Part shown: positions 35,261 to 43,022 of the stretch, piece by piece
How positions within the stretch are numbered: the stretch's first letter is position 1
Layout: each line of letters opens with the position of its first letter
Assembly (NCBI RefSeq): GCF_003665065.1
Contig: NZ_RCHR01000003.1
Span: forward strand, 1 to 64,000
Source: Oceanobacillus piezotolerans
GTDB taxonomy: Bacteria > Bacillota > Bacilli > Bacillales > Amphibacillaceae
Length of the DNA: 64,000 nt
Direction of reading: 5' to 3'
Made by a program: the position numbers and the translations under genes
The notes under the pieces: model-generated
Told to the model about the DNA's origin: nothing
The model's database searches: none
Seen by the model: only the letters and a program-made list of their open reading frames with translations

Positions 35261-36367
35261 TTAGCTCCAAATTTCTTTAGATACCTCCACGATATATTTT
35301 AATTTCTCCCATTGATCTTCCTCTGTTAGATTGTTCCCATGGTGGGTTGATGCGAACCCACATTGAGGGCTAATACATAATTGCTCTAAAGGTACATATT
35401 TTGTTGCTTCTTCAACACGAGCTTTGATTGCATCTTTATCCTCAAGCTTACCATTTTTAGAAGTAAATACGCCTAGTACTACTTGTGGACCGCCGTTTGG
35501 AACGTGTTCTAATGGTTCGAAATCCCCTGAACGTTCATCATCGTATTCTAGGAAGAATCCATCTACTTTTTCCTTAGCGAAAAGGGTTGGTGCTACTAGT
35601 GCATAGCTGCCACCAAAAGCATGGGCTGATTTATAATTCCCGCGGCAAAGGTGAGTTGTGACCACTAAATCTTCAGGCTGATTTTCTAATACACCATTTA
35701 CAACTCGAACTGCCAAATCAATTAGCTGTTCTCTCGTATAGGTATCGTCAATTAAGTTATAATCGGGGGAAGAAAGACCAGCAATATAAACATCATCTAA
35801 TTGAAGGTAACGACAGCCAGCATCATAAAATGCCTTTACAGCATCACGGTAAGCTTGGATAACATCCTTAGCGAAATCTTCAATGTCTGGATAGATTTCT
35901 CGATTACGTATCGTATGCTCAAACAATTGGTTTGGGCTTGGAATCGTTTGTTTCGCTACAGCACGGTCTCCAACAATTTCTTTAAATTCAACAAAGTCTT
36001 TTACAAATGGATGTTCAGGGTTAAAGGAGATTTTTCCTACATTGCGTACATGATGTCGATCTGTTTCTACGTTATCGCTAAATGTATATCCATAATCTGG
36101 TGTAAAGCCTTCGATTCCGTTTAAATGCTCCAAGAAATCCAAATGCCACCAATCACGACGAAACTCTCCATCTGTAACTGCTTGAAGACCTACTTCAATC
36201 TGTTTATCAACAATGTGTTTGATTTCTTTTGTTTCTACTTCACGTAATTGTTCTGCAGACGCTTTTCCTTCTTTAAAATCTTTCCTTGCTAGAAGGAGGT
36301 TTGTTGGACGAAGCAAGCTTCCAACATGATCTGCTCTAAATGGTGCTTTTACTATAGTTTTTGTCAT
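35261..36367 (-). CDS. Cobalamin-independent methionine synthase C-domain protein (YxjG/YxjH-like)
   Basis: 368 residues, equal to the C-terminal half of MetE. RADHVGSLLRP opens the barrel, and the zinc ligands are in THLCRGN (His and Cys) and SPQCGF (Cys), with Glu in DGEFRRDWW and LQLDD lining the site. YxjG/YxjH-type proteins transfer a methyl group to homocysteine from a donor other than long-chain methylfolate, probably S-methyl compounds or another carrier. A SAM riboswitch controls it (36502-36615), confirming a role in methionine supply. Confidence 0.9.
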   Translation of the reverse strand: MTKTIVKAPFRADHVGSLLRPTNLLLARKDFKEGKASAEQLREVETKEIKHIVDKQIEVGLQAVTDGEFRRDWWHLDFLEHLNGIEGFTPDYGYTFSDNVETDRHHVRNVGKISFNPEHPFVKDFVEFKEIVGDRAVAKQTIPSPNQLFEHTIRNREIYPDIEDFAKDVIQAYRDAVKAFYDAGCRYLQLDDVYIAGLSSPDYNLIDDTYTREQLIDLAVRVVNGVLENQPEDLVVTTHLCRGNYKSAHAFGGSYALVAPTLFAKEKVDGFFLEYDDERSGDFEPLEHVPNGGPQVVLGVFTSKNGKLEDKDAIKARVEEATKYVPLEQLCISPQCGFASTHHGNNLTEEDQWEKLKYIVEVSKEIWS

Positions 36368-36461
36368 GATTATATTCCTTCTTTCTATTGTTTGGTTTGT
36401 ATATGCACTAAATCCTTATTCCAAATAAATGAATATCTATTCTATCACTCTAATAAAATTG

Positions 36462-36499
36462 AAAACCCCCTTCTTATTTATAAGAAGAGGGTGTGTTTT
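36462..36499 (-). terminator. Riboswitch-controlled terminator
   Basis: On the minus strand ACACCCTCTTCTTAT pairs with ATAAGAAGGGGGT, followed by TTTTC. Its 5-prime arm overlaps sequence able to pair with the aptamer, as expected for a SAM-off switch. Confidence 0.85.
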
Positions 36500-36501
36500 A
36501 G

Positions 36502-36615
36502 ACTTAGCTCTCTTCTTATCTTTAAGTAAATAACTTCTGGAATTGGCACAGTACTATAAAAAGTCCGCTGCCGAGGCTTCGAAGGGCCAGTCCCTCCACC
36601 TCTCTTGATAAGAAT
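36502..36615 (-). ncRNA. SAM-I (S-box) riboswitch
   Basis: On the minus strand the aptamer opens with CTTATCAAGAGAGGTGGAGG, continues GACTGGCCC...GAAGCC..CGGCA and GTGCCAATTCC, and closes with GATAAGAAGAGAG pairing back to the start. These are the conserved S-box blocks in order. A terminator follows, so SAM should switch off the gene at 35261. Confidence 0.95.
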
Positions 36616-36878
36616 ATTCTATTATTTGATTTTAATATATATTCAATTTACACCTAAAATATTAGTCTGTCAACCGTGAATTGTAAGAAATTTTACGGAA
36701 TAAAAGAGTGATAGAATTTTTCTTTACAGGAAGGGAGAGGAGGGAACTCTTGATTAATTTCTTAATAGACTAGAAGCCTTTATATTAATTAACTTGAAAA
36801 ATCCTTACTGAAAGAGGTGCTTATAGAGACTTATAGAGATTCATGGAATGGTGTAAGTTTCTAAGAGAAGAAATGAAA

Positions 36879-36920
36879 ATAGAGACAGGATTCTTATTGA
36901 GATAAGAATCCTGTCTCTAT
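36879..36920 (-). terminator. Strong terminator of DUF2653 operon
   Basis: Perfect 19-base arms (36879-36897 and 36902-36920) around a 4-base loop. On the minus strand TTTTCATTTCTT follows. The rest of 36616-36958 holds no gene that I can see. Confidence 0.85.
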
Positions 36921-36958
36921 TATGGGTATGAGAAGGGATATTTACTAAAAAGCTTTCC

Positions 36959-37246
36959 TTACTGAATAATAGCAAAAATGCCTTCTTCATCATCTAAATC
37001 TAGTTTAATTCCAGCATAGGGATCACGGTGAAGAAATTCCTTTAGCCACATACGAATAGCTTCGATGAGATTGGACATGACAAGTACTTGCTGTCTGCCA
37101 GACCAAAAAACTTCCGCAGAAAAACCAGTATCATCGTCATATTGAAGTTCCACTTCAACTTCTTCAGGCTTAATGTCCTTTTTTCGTGCTATATAGACGC
37201 AAAGCGCATTGATGATATCCTGCTCAGGAATGATTAGTTTCTCCAT
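36959..37246 (-). CDS. DUF2653 (YxcD-like) protein
   Basis: 95 residues. The N-terminus EKLIIPEQDIINALCVYIARKK, the EEVEVELQYDDDTGFSAE stretch near 28-45, and the C-terminal acidic DLDDEEG agree with the small YxcD family, of unknown function. The start overlaps the 3-prime end of the upstream gene by 13 bases, so the two are cotranscribed. Soluble, acidic. Confidence 0.7.
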   Translation of the reverse strand: MEKLIIPEQDIINALCVYIARKKDIKPEEVEVELQYDDDTGFSAEVFWSGRQQVLVMSNLIEAIRMWLKEFLHRDPYAGIKLDLDDEEGIFAIIQ

Positions 37247-37683
37247 GTGTTTGTTTCTTCTTTCTTTTTATTCTTAATGAAAGTATAGATTTTGTGAATG
37301 ATAGCAATAACAGCAACAATGGCAATAATATTAACCGCCAAGCCTAATAAAGAACCAAGAATGCCTAAGTTACCCAGTAAGCCACCAAACAGAAGACCTG
37401 CAAGTCCTCCAAGCATTAACCCTTTCATCAGGCCGCCAGACATGAATCCACCCTTTTGGTTGGTATTACTAGTGGATTTATTTGTAGATACGGAGTCCTT
37501 CTTATTATTTTGGAATAAAGAACTATTATTGCTGTTGCTATTGCTATTATTATAATTAAAGCTCTTTTTCCCTGATTTATACTTTTTCGCCTCAACTGTA
37601 ATAGAATGATCTTGAAAAATAGAGCCACCTATTGGAGCGAAGATAAGTGTTGCAGTAAGCAATGCTGTTAATAATTTCTTCAA
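37234..37683 (-). CDS. Exported Asn-rich protein with glycine-rich membrane segment
   Basis: 149 residues. A signal peptide (about residues 1-32, MKKLLTALLTATLIFAPIGG) is followed by a low-complexity Asn/Ser linker (45-75), then a Gly-rich hydrophobic block (about 80-135, GGLMKGLMLGGLAGLLFGG ...) and a Lys-rich tail. Similar proteins are loosely annotated as Tim44-like. Role unknown. It is cotranscribed with the DUF2653 gene. Confidence 0.7.
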   Translation of the reverse strand: MKKLLTALLTATLIFAPIGGSIFQDHSITVEAKKYKSGKKSFNYNNSNSNSNNSSLFQNNKKDSVSTNKSTSNTNQKGGFMSGGLMKGLMLGGLAGLLFGGLLGNLGILGSLLGLAVNIIAIVAVIAIIHKIYTFIKNKKKEETNTWRN

Positions 37684-37959
37684 TTTGACTTTCCTCTCTT
37701 GTTTTGGATAATATTATAAGTCTATTATACTATAAACATGAAAAATACGTTTGATTGTACTCTGTAATTACGAAAAAAATCGTCTTTTTTATCACAAGTT
37801 AACGAGTGTTTGCCCTATTTCAAGAATTCGAGTAGGATACAAGGATAGTAATAGGGGACTAACAGCCAATAAACGCCCGATTCGTTCAAGGGCCTCATAC
37901 TCATACCCTTGGGGTACTAACACTCAGTGAAGTTTCACTATATTTGGGAGGTGAATATT

Positions 37960-38259
37960 ATGACTCCGTTTACAGAGAAAGTTATAAAAATTATCCAGGA
38001 AATACCAGAAGGGAAAGTAATGACCTATGGACAAATTGCTGGACTTGCAGGAAATCCTCGTGCTTCACGTCAAGTAGCAAGGATTCTTCACTCTATGAGC
38101 AGGAAGCATCGGCTGCCATGGCATCGTGTCATTAATGCGAAAGGCAAGATCGCTGTTCAGGATGAAGAGACTTTTCTAGAGCAGAAGACTAACTTAATTA
38201 TCGAAGGAGTGGAGGTAGGGGAGAAAGGCATCATTAATTTGGAAAAATATCAAGTATAA
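37960..38259 (+). CDS. Alkyltransferase-like (ATL) protein
   Basis: 99 residues matching the DNA-binding domain of O6-alkylguanine-DNA alkyltransferase. The nucleotide-flipping Tyr is in MTYGQIA (Y23), and the active-site loop reads PWHRV, with Trp54 in place of the catalytic Cys of PCHRV. This makes it an alkyltransferase-like protein, which binds alkylated guanine and recruits nucleotide excision repair instead of repairing it. ATG 37960 has GGGAGGTG 6-7 bases upstream; the longer frame starting at 37927 lacks one. Confidence 0.88.
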   Translation: MTPFTEKVIKIIQEIPEGKVMTYGQIAGLAGNPRASRQVARILHSMSRKHRLPWHRVINAKGKIAVQDEETFLEQKTNLIIEGVEVGEKGIINLEKYQV

Positions 38260-38363
38260 AAAAGCACCCGACAAAATGAAGTCGGATGTATTGAGGAGTG
38301 TTATTTATATTTTACTAATGAGCGTTTACTAATATATACCCATCTTGATAAAATCCAAACATA

Positions 38364-38400
38364 AAAAACCTACAATTTTAAAAAAAACTGTAGATTTTTA
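38364..38400 (-). terminator. Terminator of SDR gene
   Basis: AAAACCTACA and TGTAGATTTTT form a short stem with A/T-rich flanks. On the minus strand a T-run follows. It lies just past the SDR stop codon. Confidence 0.55.
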
Positions 38401-38414
38401 TGCTGGATTTTCAA

Positions 38415-39185
38415 TTATCGAGAAGTATAGCCTGCATCAGCGTGAATCGTTGTTCCTGTTACATAAGAAGATGCGTCAGATGCTAACCATAATGTTGCCT
38501 GAGCAATCTCTTCAGCTTGGCCGAAGCGATTTAGCAAACTTAATTGTGGAGCATACTCTTCTTCTGTATAGCCAAATTGTTCAAGAGCACCACGAAGCAT
38601 AGGGGTATCAATAGCACCTGGTGCAACAGAGTTAACGCGAATGTTTTCGGGTCCATTTTCTAATGCTGCAACCTTCGTCATACCGACAACACCGTGCTTG
38701 GCAGCAACGTAAGCGATGTTATTTGGCTGTGGGCGGAACCCACTAACGGAAGAAATATTAATAATAGAGCCACCATGGCCTTGTTCTTTCATTTGTTGTA
38801 ATTCATATTTCATGCAAAGAGCTGCACCCTTTAAATCTACTGACATTAAACGATCCCAGTAATCTTCATCAAATTCAGCAGCTGGTTTGTCGTCTGGAGT
38901 AAGTGCTGCATTGTTTACCGCTACATCTAATTTACCATACGTATCTACAGCAAATTTAACCATTGCTTTTACTTGTTCTGAATTAGATACATCAACTTTA
39001 ACGAATGCTGCTTCTCCGCCATTAGCTTTAATAGACTGTGCAACTTCATTCCCTTTTTCTTCATTAAAGTCCGCAATAACAACTTTCGCTTTTGCATCAG
39101 CAAAAAGTCTTGCAGTTGCTTCTCCCATCCCCATTGCTGCACCAGTTACTATTGCAACTTTTCCTTCTAATACTGGAAATGTCAT
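38415..39185 (-). CDS. SDR-family oxidoreductase
   Basis: About 256 residues of a classical SDR. Glycine motif TGAAMGMG near residues 14-21, NNAA near 89-92 (in place of NNAG), catalytic Ser in ISSVSG, and YVAAK near 157-161. AGGAGG lies 8 bases before ATG 39185; the ATG at 39191 is only 2 bases from it. It is divergent from a TetR gene across a perfect operator, so it is probably repressed by that regulator. The substrate is likely a small alcohol, ketone or steroid-like compound. Confidence 0.88.
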   Translation of the reverse strand: MTFPVLEGKVAIVTGAAMGMGEATARLFADAKAKVVIADFNEEKGNEVAQSIKANGGEAAFVKVDVSNSEQVKAMVKFAVDTYGKLDVAVNNAALTPDDKPAAEFDEDYWDRLMSVDLKGAALCMKYELQQMKEQGHGGSIINISSVSGFRPQPNNIAYVAAKHGVVGMTKVAALENGPENIRVNSVAPGAIDTPMLRGALEQFGYTEEEYAPQLSLLNRFGQAEEIAQATLWLASDASSYVTGTTIHADAGYTSR

Positions 39186-39280
39186 TATCATTACCTCCTA
39201 AAATAATTTTAGAACGCTTTCAATTGATATTATATCGAAATTTGTCATTTTTCAGCAATAAACAAAAAATTTAGATTGTC

Positions 39281-39317
39281 TATTACTGAACAAAAGGATA
39301 GGTTTTGTTCAGTAATA
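39281..39317. promoter_or_regulatory. Perfect inverted repeat, TetR operator
   Basis: TATTACTGAACAAAA (39281-39295) and TTTTGTTCAGTAATA (39303-39317) are exact reverse complements around a 7-base centre. It lies between the divergent SDR and TetR genes and overlaps likely promoter DNA. Confidence 0.8.
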
Positions 39318-39362
39318 ATTGTAAAATATAGATGATAAATCATTTAGAGGTGAGGTGGAGGG

Positions 39363-39953
39363 ATGGAACTTTATTATGATAAAAGAGTACAACGTTCTAA
39401 AGCAGCAATAAAAGAGGCTTTTATAACATTGCTCTATCAAAAGACCTTTGAACAAATTACAGTTTCTGAAATTGTGAAAGAAGCAAATTATAATAGAGGA
39501 ACTTTTTATGCAAATTTCGAAACAAAAGATAATTTATTAAATGAATGTATTAAAGACGTGCTGACTGAGATGGTCCAACAAATCCGTGTTCCTTACGAAT
39601 CAATGAGCAAAGTAAACTTTCATGAAATGAATTCTGAAGACATTACGTTATTCCATTACTTTAAAGGAAATGCCAAACTTTATCGATTGTTATTAAGTGA
39701 TCATATACGGGTGGATTTTCGTTATCAGATGGCAAAAGCAATAGAGGAATTATTTATAGCTGAATATAATTATGTGATGAGTGAAGGTACTATACTTGAT
39801 CCAAAATGGTTATACATATACAGAGCTCACGGTGTCGCAGGTCTCATTATTCGTTGGATTGAGGAAGATTTCTCTGAGGAACCAGAATATATGGCTAAAC
39901 AGATTATTGAGTTAATGGTTACTTCTACAGATGGTTTCTATGTGAAAGATTAG
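39363..39953 (+). CDS. TetR-family transcriptional regulator
   Basis: 196 residues. The N-terminal TetR helix-turn-helix is KAAIKEAFITLLYQKTFEQITVSEIVKEANYNRGTFYANF at about 14-53 (quoted here as motif names only: KAAIKEAF, ITVSEIV, YNRGTFYANF). A ligand-binding helical domain follows and ends with a TetR_C-type helical bundle. GGTGGAGGG precedes ATG. The perfect dyad 45 bases upstream is the probable operator for both this gene and the divergent SDR. Confidence 0.9.
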   Translation: MELYYDKRVQRSKAAIKEAFITLLYQKTFEQITVSEIVKEANYNRGTFYANFETKDNLLNECIKDVLTEMVQQIRVPYESMSKVNFHEMNSEDITLFHYFKGNAKLYRLLLSDHIRVDFRYQMAKAIEELFIAEYNYVMSEGTILDPKWLYIYRAHGVAGLIIRWIEEDFSEEPEYMAKQIIELMVTSTDGFYVKD

Positions 39954-40020
39954 AAAAAACGAGAAACGATTAATACATTCATATTCCTGATGAATTTGCA
40001 TGAAATTCTTAAAAATAACA

Positions 40021-40060
40021 AAAGCCAGCCTCCCGGAGTCTTGGGATTCTGGCTTTTTAA
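40021..40060. terminator. Terminator between TetR and CAP genes
   Basis: AAAGCCAG (40021-40028) pairs with CTGGCTTTTT (40049-40058); an inner TCCC/GGGA stem extends it. Confidence 0.85.
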
Positions 40061-40065
40061 ATTAT

Positions 40066-41199
40066 TTAATTGGATAAATAATTCTCAGTATAATAAGGTT
40101 GATCATCCTCATTAAATGCAACACCAACAGCAAGGGCTTCAAATCCGGTATGCAATTTATTTTCCCTATGTCCAAGTGAATTCATTAAACCTTCATGGGC
40201 AAAAATACTGCTTGGCTGTCCCGCGGCTAAGTTCTCACCAGCCATCGTATAGGAAATCGCATCCTCTGTCATTCGATCAAATGGGGATTGTCCTTCCTGG
40301 TTGGTGTGGCTAAAGTAATTATTCACCGCCATATCTGTACTATGGTCCCTGGCGGTTTGTCTGACCGGTTCCGCCCAGCTTAGTACAGGAAGACCATGAT
40401 TCACTCTCGCTGCATTAGTTAAATCAAATAGCTGATACTCAAAGCCTTGCTTTAAGTCATCGTTAGGCTCGCCGAAATAAGCTTTCTTTTCTTGCTCCAG
40501 TTCTTTACTTATAATTTGGATAGCTGTTACGGTTTTATTTTCATGTTTATCATAAAAGATCGTAATATAGTTATCATCCATTAAAAAGATGTCATACTCT
40601 TGATTATTATCTAACTGGTACGTAACAAGCCCTTTTCGGATGCCATCTAATGGCTCTTCTGCTATAGCAGCAAGTACCTCTTCTTGGGTGCTTTCCAAGC
40701 TAATCCCATGTGTGGACGATACTAAGTCTTGGTTGGTGTATAAGCCTGCTACCTGGTCTTTGTCATCGTAAGCGACCATAAAGAAATTTTGATAGTTCTC
40801 ATGATAAGCTACCCAATCTACTCCGTATTCATTTTCCGAAGCACGTTTCGGTTCACCAACCTTAGCTTCCACCTCTGAGCGGATATCACCTATCTCTATA
40901 TTATTAATAGAAAACTCTTGCTCTGTTGGTTGTTGGAGTTCAGGTTTTTCAACCATTGGTTCATTTGGAGTTTCGTCCTCACCGATATTATCTTGTACCA
41001 TTCCCATGAAGCGTTGAAACTCCTGATTTATGGTATCTACCACGGCATGGATCGTCGGATTTTCACTTACTTGATTAATATCGGTTCGTATATCATCGTA
41101 AACGCCTTGGAACCCAGCTTGTTTCCATATGTCACCATAGAAGTGCCAGAATCCCCAAGCAAGTAATAACAAAAAAATAATAGTTCGTATTCTGGGCAT
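40066..41199 (-). CDS. CAP/SCP-domain secreted protein with CAP-associated N-domain
   Basis: 377 residues. An N-terminal hydrophobic segment (about 4-20) anchors or exports it. A CAP-associated domain lies at roughly residues 95-235 (IGDIRSEVEAKVGEPKRAS and a second copy of that type), then a C-terminal CAP/SCP domain of about 120 residues with GLPVLSWAEPVRQTARDHSTDM and NYFSHTNQEG. It resembles YlbC of B. subtilis. The fold appears in secreted proteins of wide role, some of them lipid-binding; the role in bacteria is not known. Confidence 0.85.
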   Translation of the reverse strand: MPRIRTIIFLLLLAWGFWHFYGDIWKQAGFQGVYDDIRTDINQVSENPTIHAVVDTINQEFQRFMGMVQDNIGEDETPNEPMVEKPELQQPTEQEFSINNIEIGDIRSEVEAKVGEPKRASENEYGVDWVAYHENYQNFFMVAYDDKDQVAGLYTNQDLVSSTHGISLESTQEEVLAAIAEEPLDGIRKGLVTYQLDNNQEYDIFLMDDNYITIFYDKHENKTVTAIQIISKELEQEKKAYFGEPNDDLKQGFEYQLFDLTNAARVNHGLPVLSWAEPVRQTARDHSTDMAVNNYFSHTNQEGQSPFDRMTEDAISYTMAGENLAAGQPSSIFAHEGLMNSLGHRENKLHTGFEALAVGVAFNEDDQPYYTENYLSN

Positions 41200-41343
41200 T
41201 CATCCCACTCCTTGTCAGCCCTATTGTAGCATGAAATATACACATGAAAAAGCATGGGCTTCAAGGAAGTTTTCCCCAGTAAATAGTCGGTAATGAGCCT
41301 GCCATTAAATGCTTTTTCCTCAAGAGAAGGTCGCAAACGATAA

Positions 41344-41384
41344 AAGGCCTCTCTTTTATGTATTCGTTACATTAGAGAGGCCTT
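41344..41384. terminator. Terminator of small minus-strand gene
   Basis: AAGGCCTCTCT (41344-41354) pairs with AGAGAGGCCTT (41374-41384). T-rich DNA follows on the minus strand. Confidence 0.85.
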
Positions 41385-41400
41385 AATAAGGCAGTCTGAA

Positions 41401-41535
41401 TTATTTCATTTTAATTGGGGTGCAAACCGCATATAAATTTTCAGTAGCATCAGACATATTGATTTCTACTACTTTATATCCTGTATCGATTAATTTTAAA
41501 ACTGGATTCTTGACCATAGTTGATTTCTCTTCCAT
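41401..41535 (-). CDS. Small 44-residue protein, unknown
   Basis: Starts at ATG 41535 after GGAAGGAAGAGG and ends 17 bases before a strong terminator on the same strand. The peptide has a Lys-rich start, an amphipathic middle (KNPVLKLIDTGYKVVEINM) and the ending CTPIKMK. I do not recognise it. The terminator supports its being real. Confidence 0.5.
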   Translation of the reverse strand: MEEKSTMVKNPVLKLIDTGYKVVEINMSDATENLYAVCTPIKMK

Positions 41536-41713
41536 TCTTCCTCTTCCTTCCGTAATATTATCACACACAGAAGCTATTATATGAATGAAGGAGAAAAATG
41601 TGACTAAATTAATGAAAAAGTTAGTCGTATCCTCACTATTATCTTTTAATGATAGGTATCCAATTCTTCGCATAGGAAGCTGGAAGTTTATTAATTTATA
41701 AAATATTAGATTC

Positions 41714-42343
41714 TTAGTTATTTTCCACCAGCCTTTCAAGTGGTCCATCCTTATTTATAATATCTTGTATGTCATAAATATTAATTGGAAACATTGGAAA
41801 GCCATAGACATATGGTGTGATGTCATATAGCTGGTAAAAAAGTACAAGTGTTTTATCGGCAATGTAAAAATCTTGGTCTGGTTTAATGCCGGTAAATGCT
41901 CCGAGTAAAGGAACGTCCCGTGCGATGATCTGTTCCTCCACTAGCTTAGAAAGGCGTTGTTTATAGTCACTTCTTGGTTTAAATAGATCAGCAAGATTTA
42001 CTTTCTTTTCTTTCGTCAGATCAAAGGTTAATGCTTTAATAAAAGTCATTCCATGTGCAGCTTTCTCGTGATATGTATAATTGGTTAAAGTTAAACTGAA
42101 TACTTTCCGTTGGTTATTCTTCAATGCATAACTACCAAGCATTTCTTCCAGAGTGGAGGGCATATTGCCAACCTGAAGATTAATTAGGGTTTGCGTGTCT
42201 TTTATAATCAATTGTTTAATATGATTAGCAAGAGTAGTATCTTTCATCCGATTAACCTGTGGGTAATAAACATGAATATTTGACCCATGATGAATGACAA
42301 GAGTTCTAGTGCTCACAGGGAAAGTAATAGGCACATTTCTCAT
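41714..42343 (-). CDS. DUF3298/RsiV-like C-domain protein
   Basis: 209 residues with no obvious signal peptide. The C-terminal part (LADLFKPRSDYKQRLSKLVEEQI, FYIADKTLVLFYQLYDITPYVYG) is typical of DUF3298, the lysozyme-binding domain of RsiV; DUF4163-like features come before it. The start is uncertain: AAAAAGG directly abuts ATG 42343, and GTG 42334 has better spacing. In other bacteria the domain binds wall-associated ligands; its location here without an export signal is odd. Confidence 0.7.
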   Translation of the reverse strand: MRNVPITFPVSTRTLVIHHGSNIHVYYPQVNRMKDTTLANHIKQLIIKDTQTLINLQVGNMPSTLEEMLGSYALKNNQRKVFSLTLTNYTYHEKAAHGMTFIKALTFDLTKEKKVNLADLFKPRSDYKQRLSKLVEEQIIARDVPLLGAFTGIKPDQDFYIADKTLVLFYQLYDITPYVYGFPMFPINIYDIQDIINKDGPLERLVENN

Positions 42344-42390
42344 CCTTTTTCATTCAGCCTATGCAGAGAAAATGTTTATTATGAAAGAAA

Positions 42391-42422
42391 AAGCGTGAGC
42401 TTCTAAATGAAAGCTCACGCTT
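42391..42422. terminator. Terminator of DUF1292 gene
   Basis: AAGCGTGAGCTT (42391-42402) pairs perfectly with AAGCTCACGCTT (42411-42422). Confidence 0.85.
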
Positions 42423-42426
42423 GTGT

Positions 42427-42702
42427 TTACTCATTTTCGTTCTCGGCTAAAATGGCATCGAATGCTTCAGATACTTTGTCAAACTCTTCATCAGTTTGAA
42501 TTGCATCTACATCACCTTCATCATCTACCGCTAGAAAATATACATCAATGTCATCTTCACGATCTTCTTGTAAATCAGCTACGAAGCTTACTGCAATGTA
42601 ATCTTTTCCTTCCAGTGTTACCTTTGCAAGTACTTCTACTTCTTGATCTTCTTCCTGCTCATCTGTAATTGTAAACACTTCGCCAACTTCAATTTCGTCC
42701 AT
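42427..42702 (-). CDS. DUF1292 (YrzB-like) protein
   Basis: 91 residues, very acidic. Contains the family pattern VFTITDEQ near residues 9-16, EVEVLAKVTLEGKDYIAV near 22-39 and VYFLAVDDEG. B. subtilis relatives such as YrzB lie near yrrL, a setting not seen here. Function unknown. GGAGG precedes the ATG. Confidence 0.85.
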   Translation of the reverse strand: MDEIEVGEVFTITDEQEEDQEVEVLAKVTLEGKDYIAVSFVADLQEDREDDIDVYFLAVDDEGDVDAIQTDEEFDKVSEAFDAILAENENE

Positions 42703-43022
42703 TCGAGTTCCTCCTCACTTACGTGCAATAATAATTCATATAAATTATATTCCCATATTCTAACAAAAACATACAGGAAGAAGATAAAAAGGTAAAGCTA
42801 GAATGCTTATGATGAAGGAAAATTTATACAATGCCTGTAGTGGGAAGCTGGGTAGACGAAGAATAAATATCAGTTGTTAACGAGGTCGGATTCACCTCAG
42901 GAAACCTGCTTATCCGAAATCTTAAACCTAATCATATTTTATGGATTAAGTATTTTCACGAGTATTTTCAACTGTTTTATAATAAGATAAAGTATGTGGA
43001 AAATAGTATTGGAGGAATGGAA

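Noticed and set aside
37861..37940. Similar GAAGTTTCAC strings near 20200, 29920 and 37930
   Set aside because: Only about 10-15 bases are shared and the surroundings differ, so I do not call this a repeat family.
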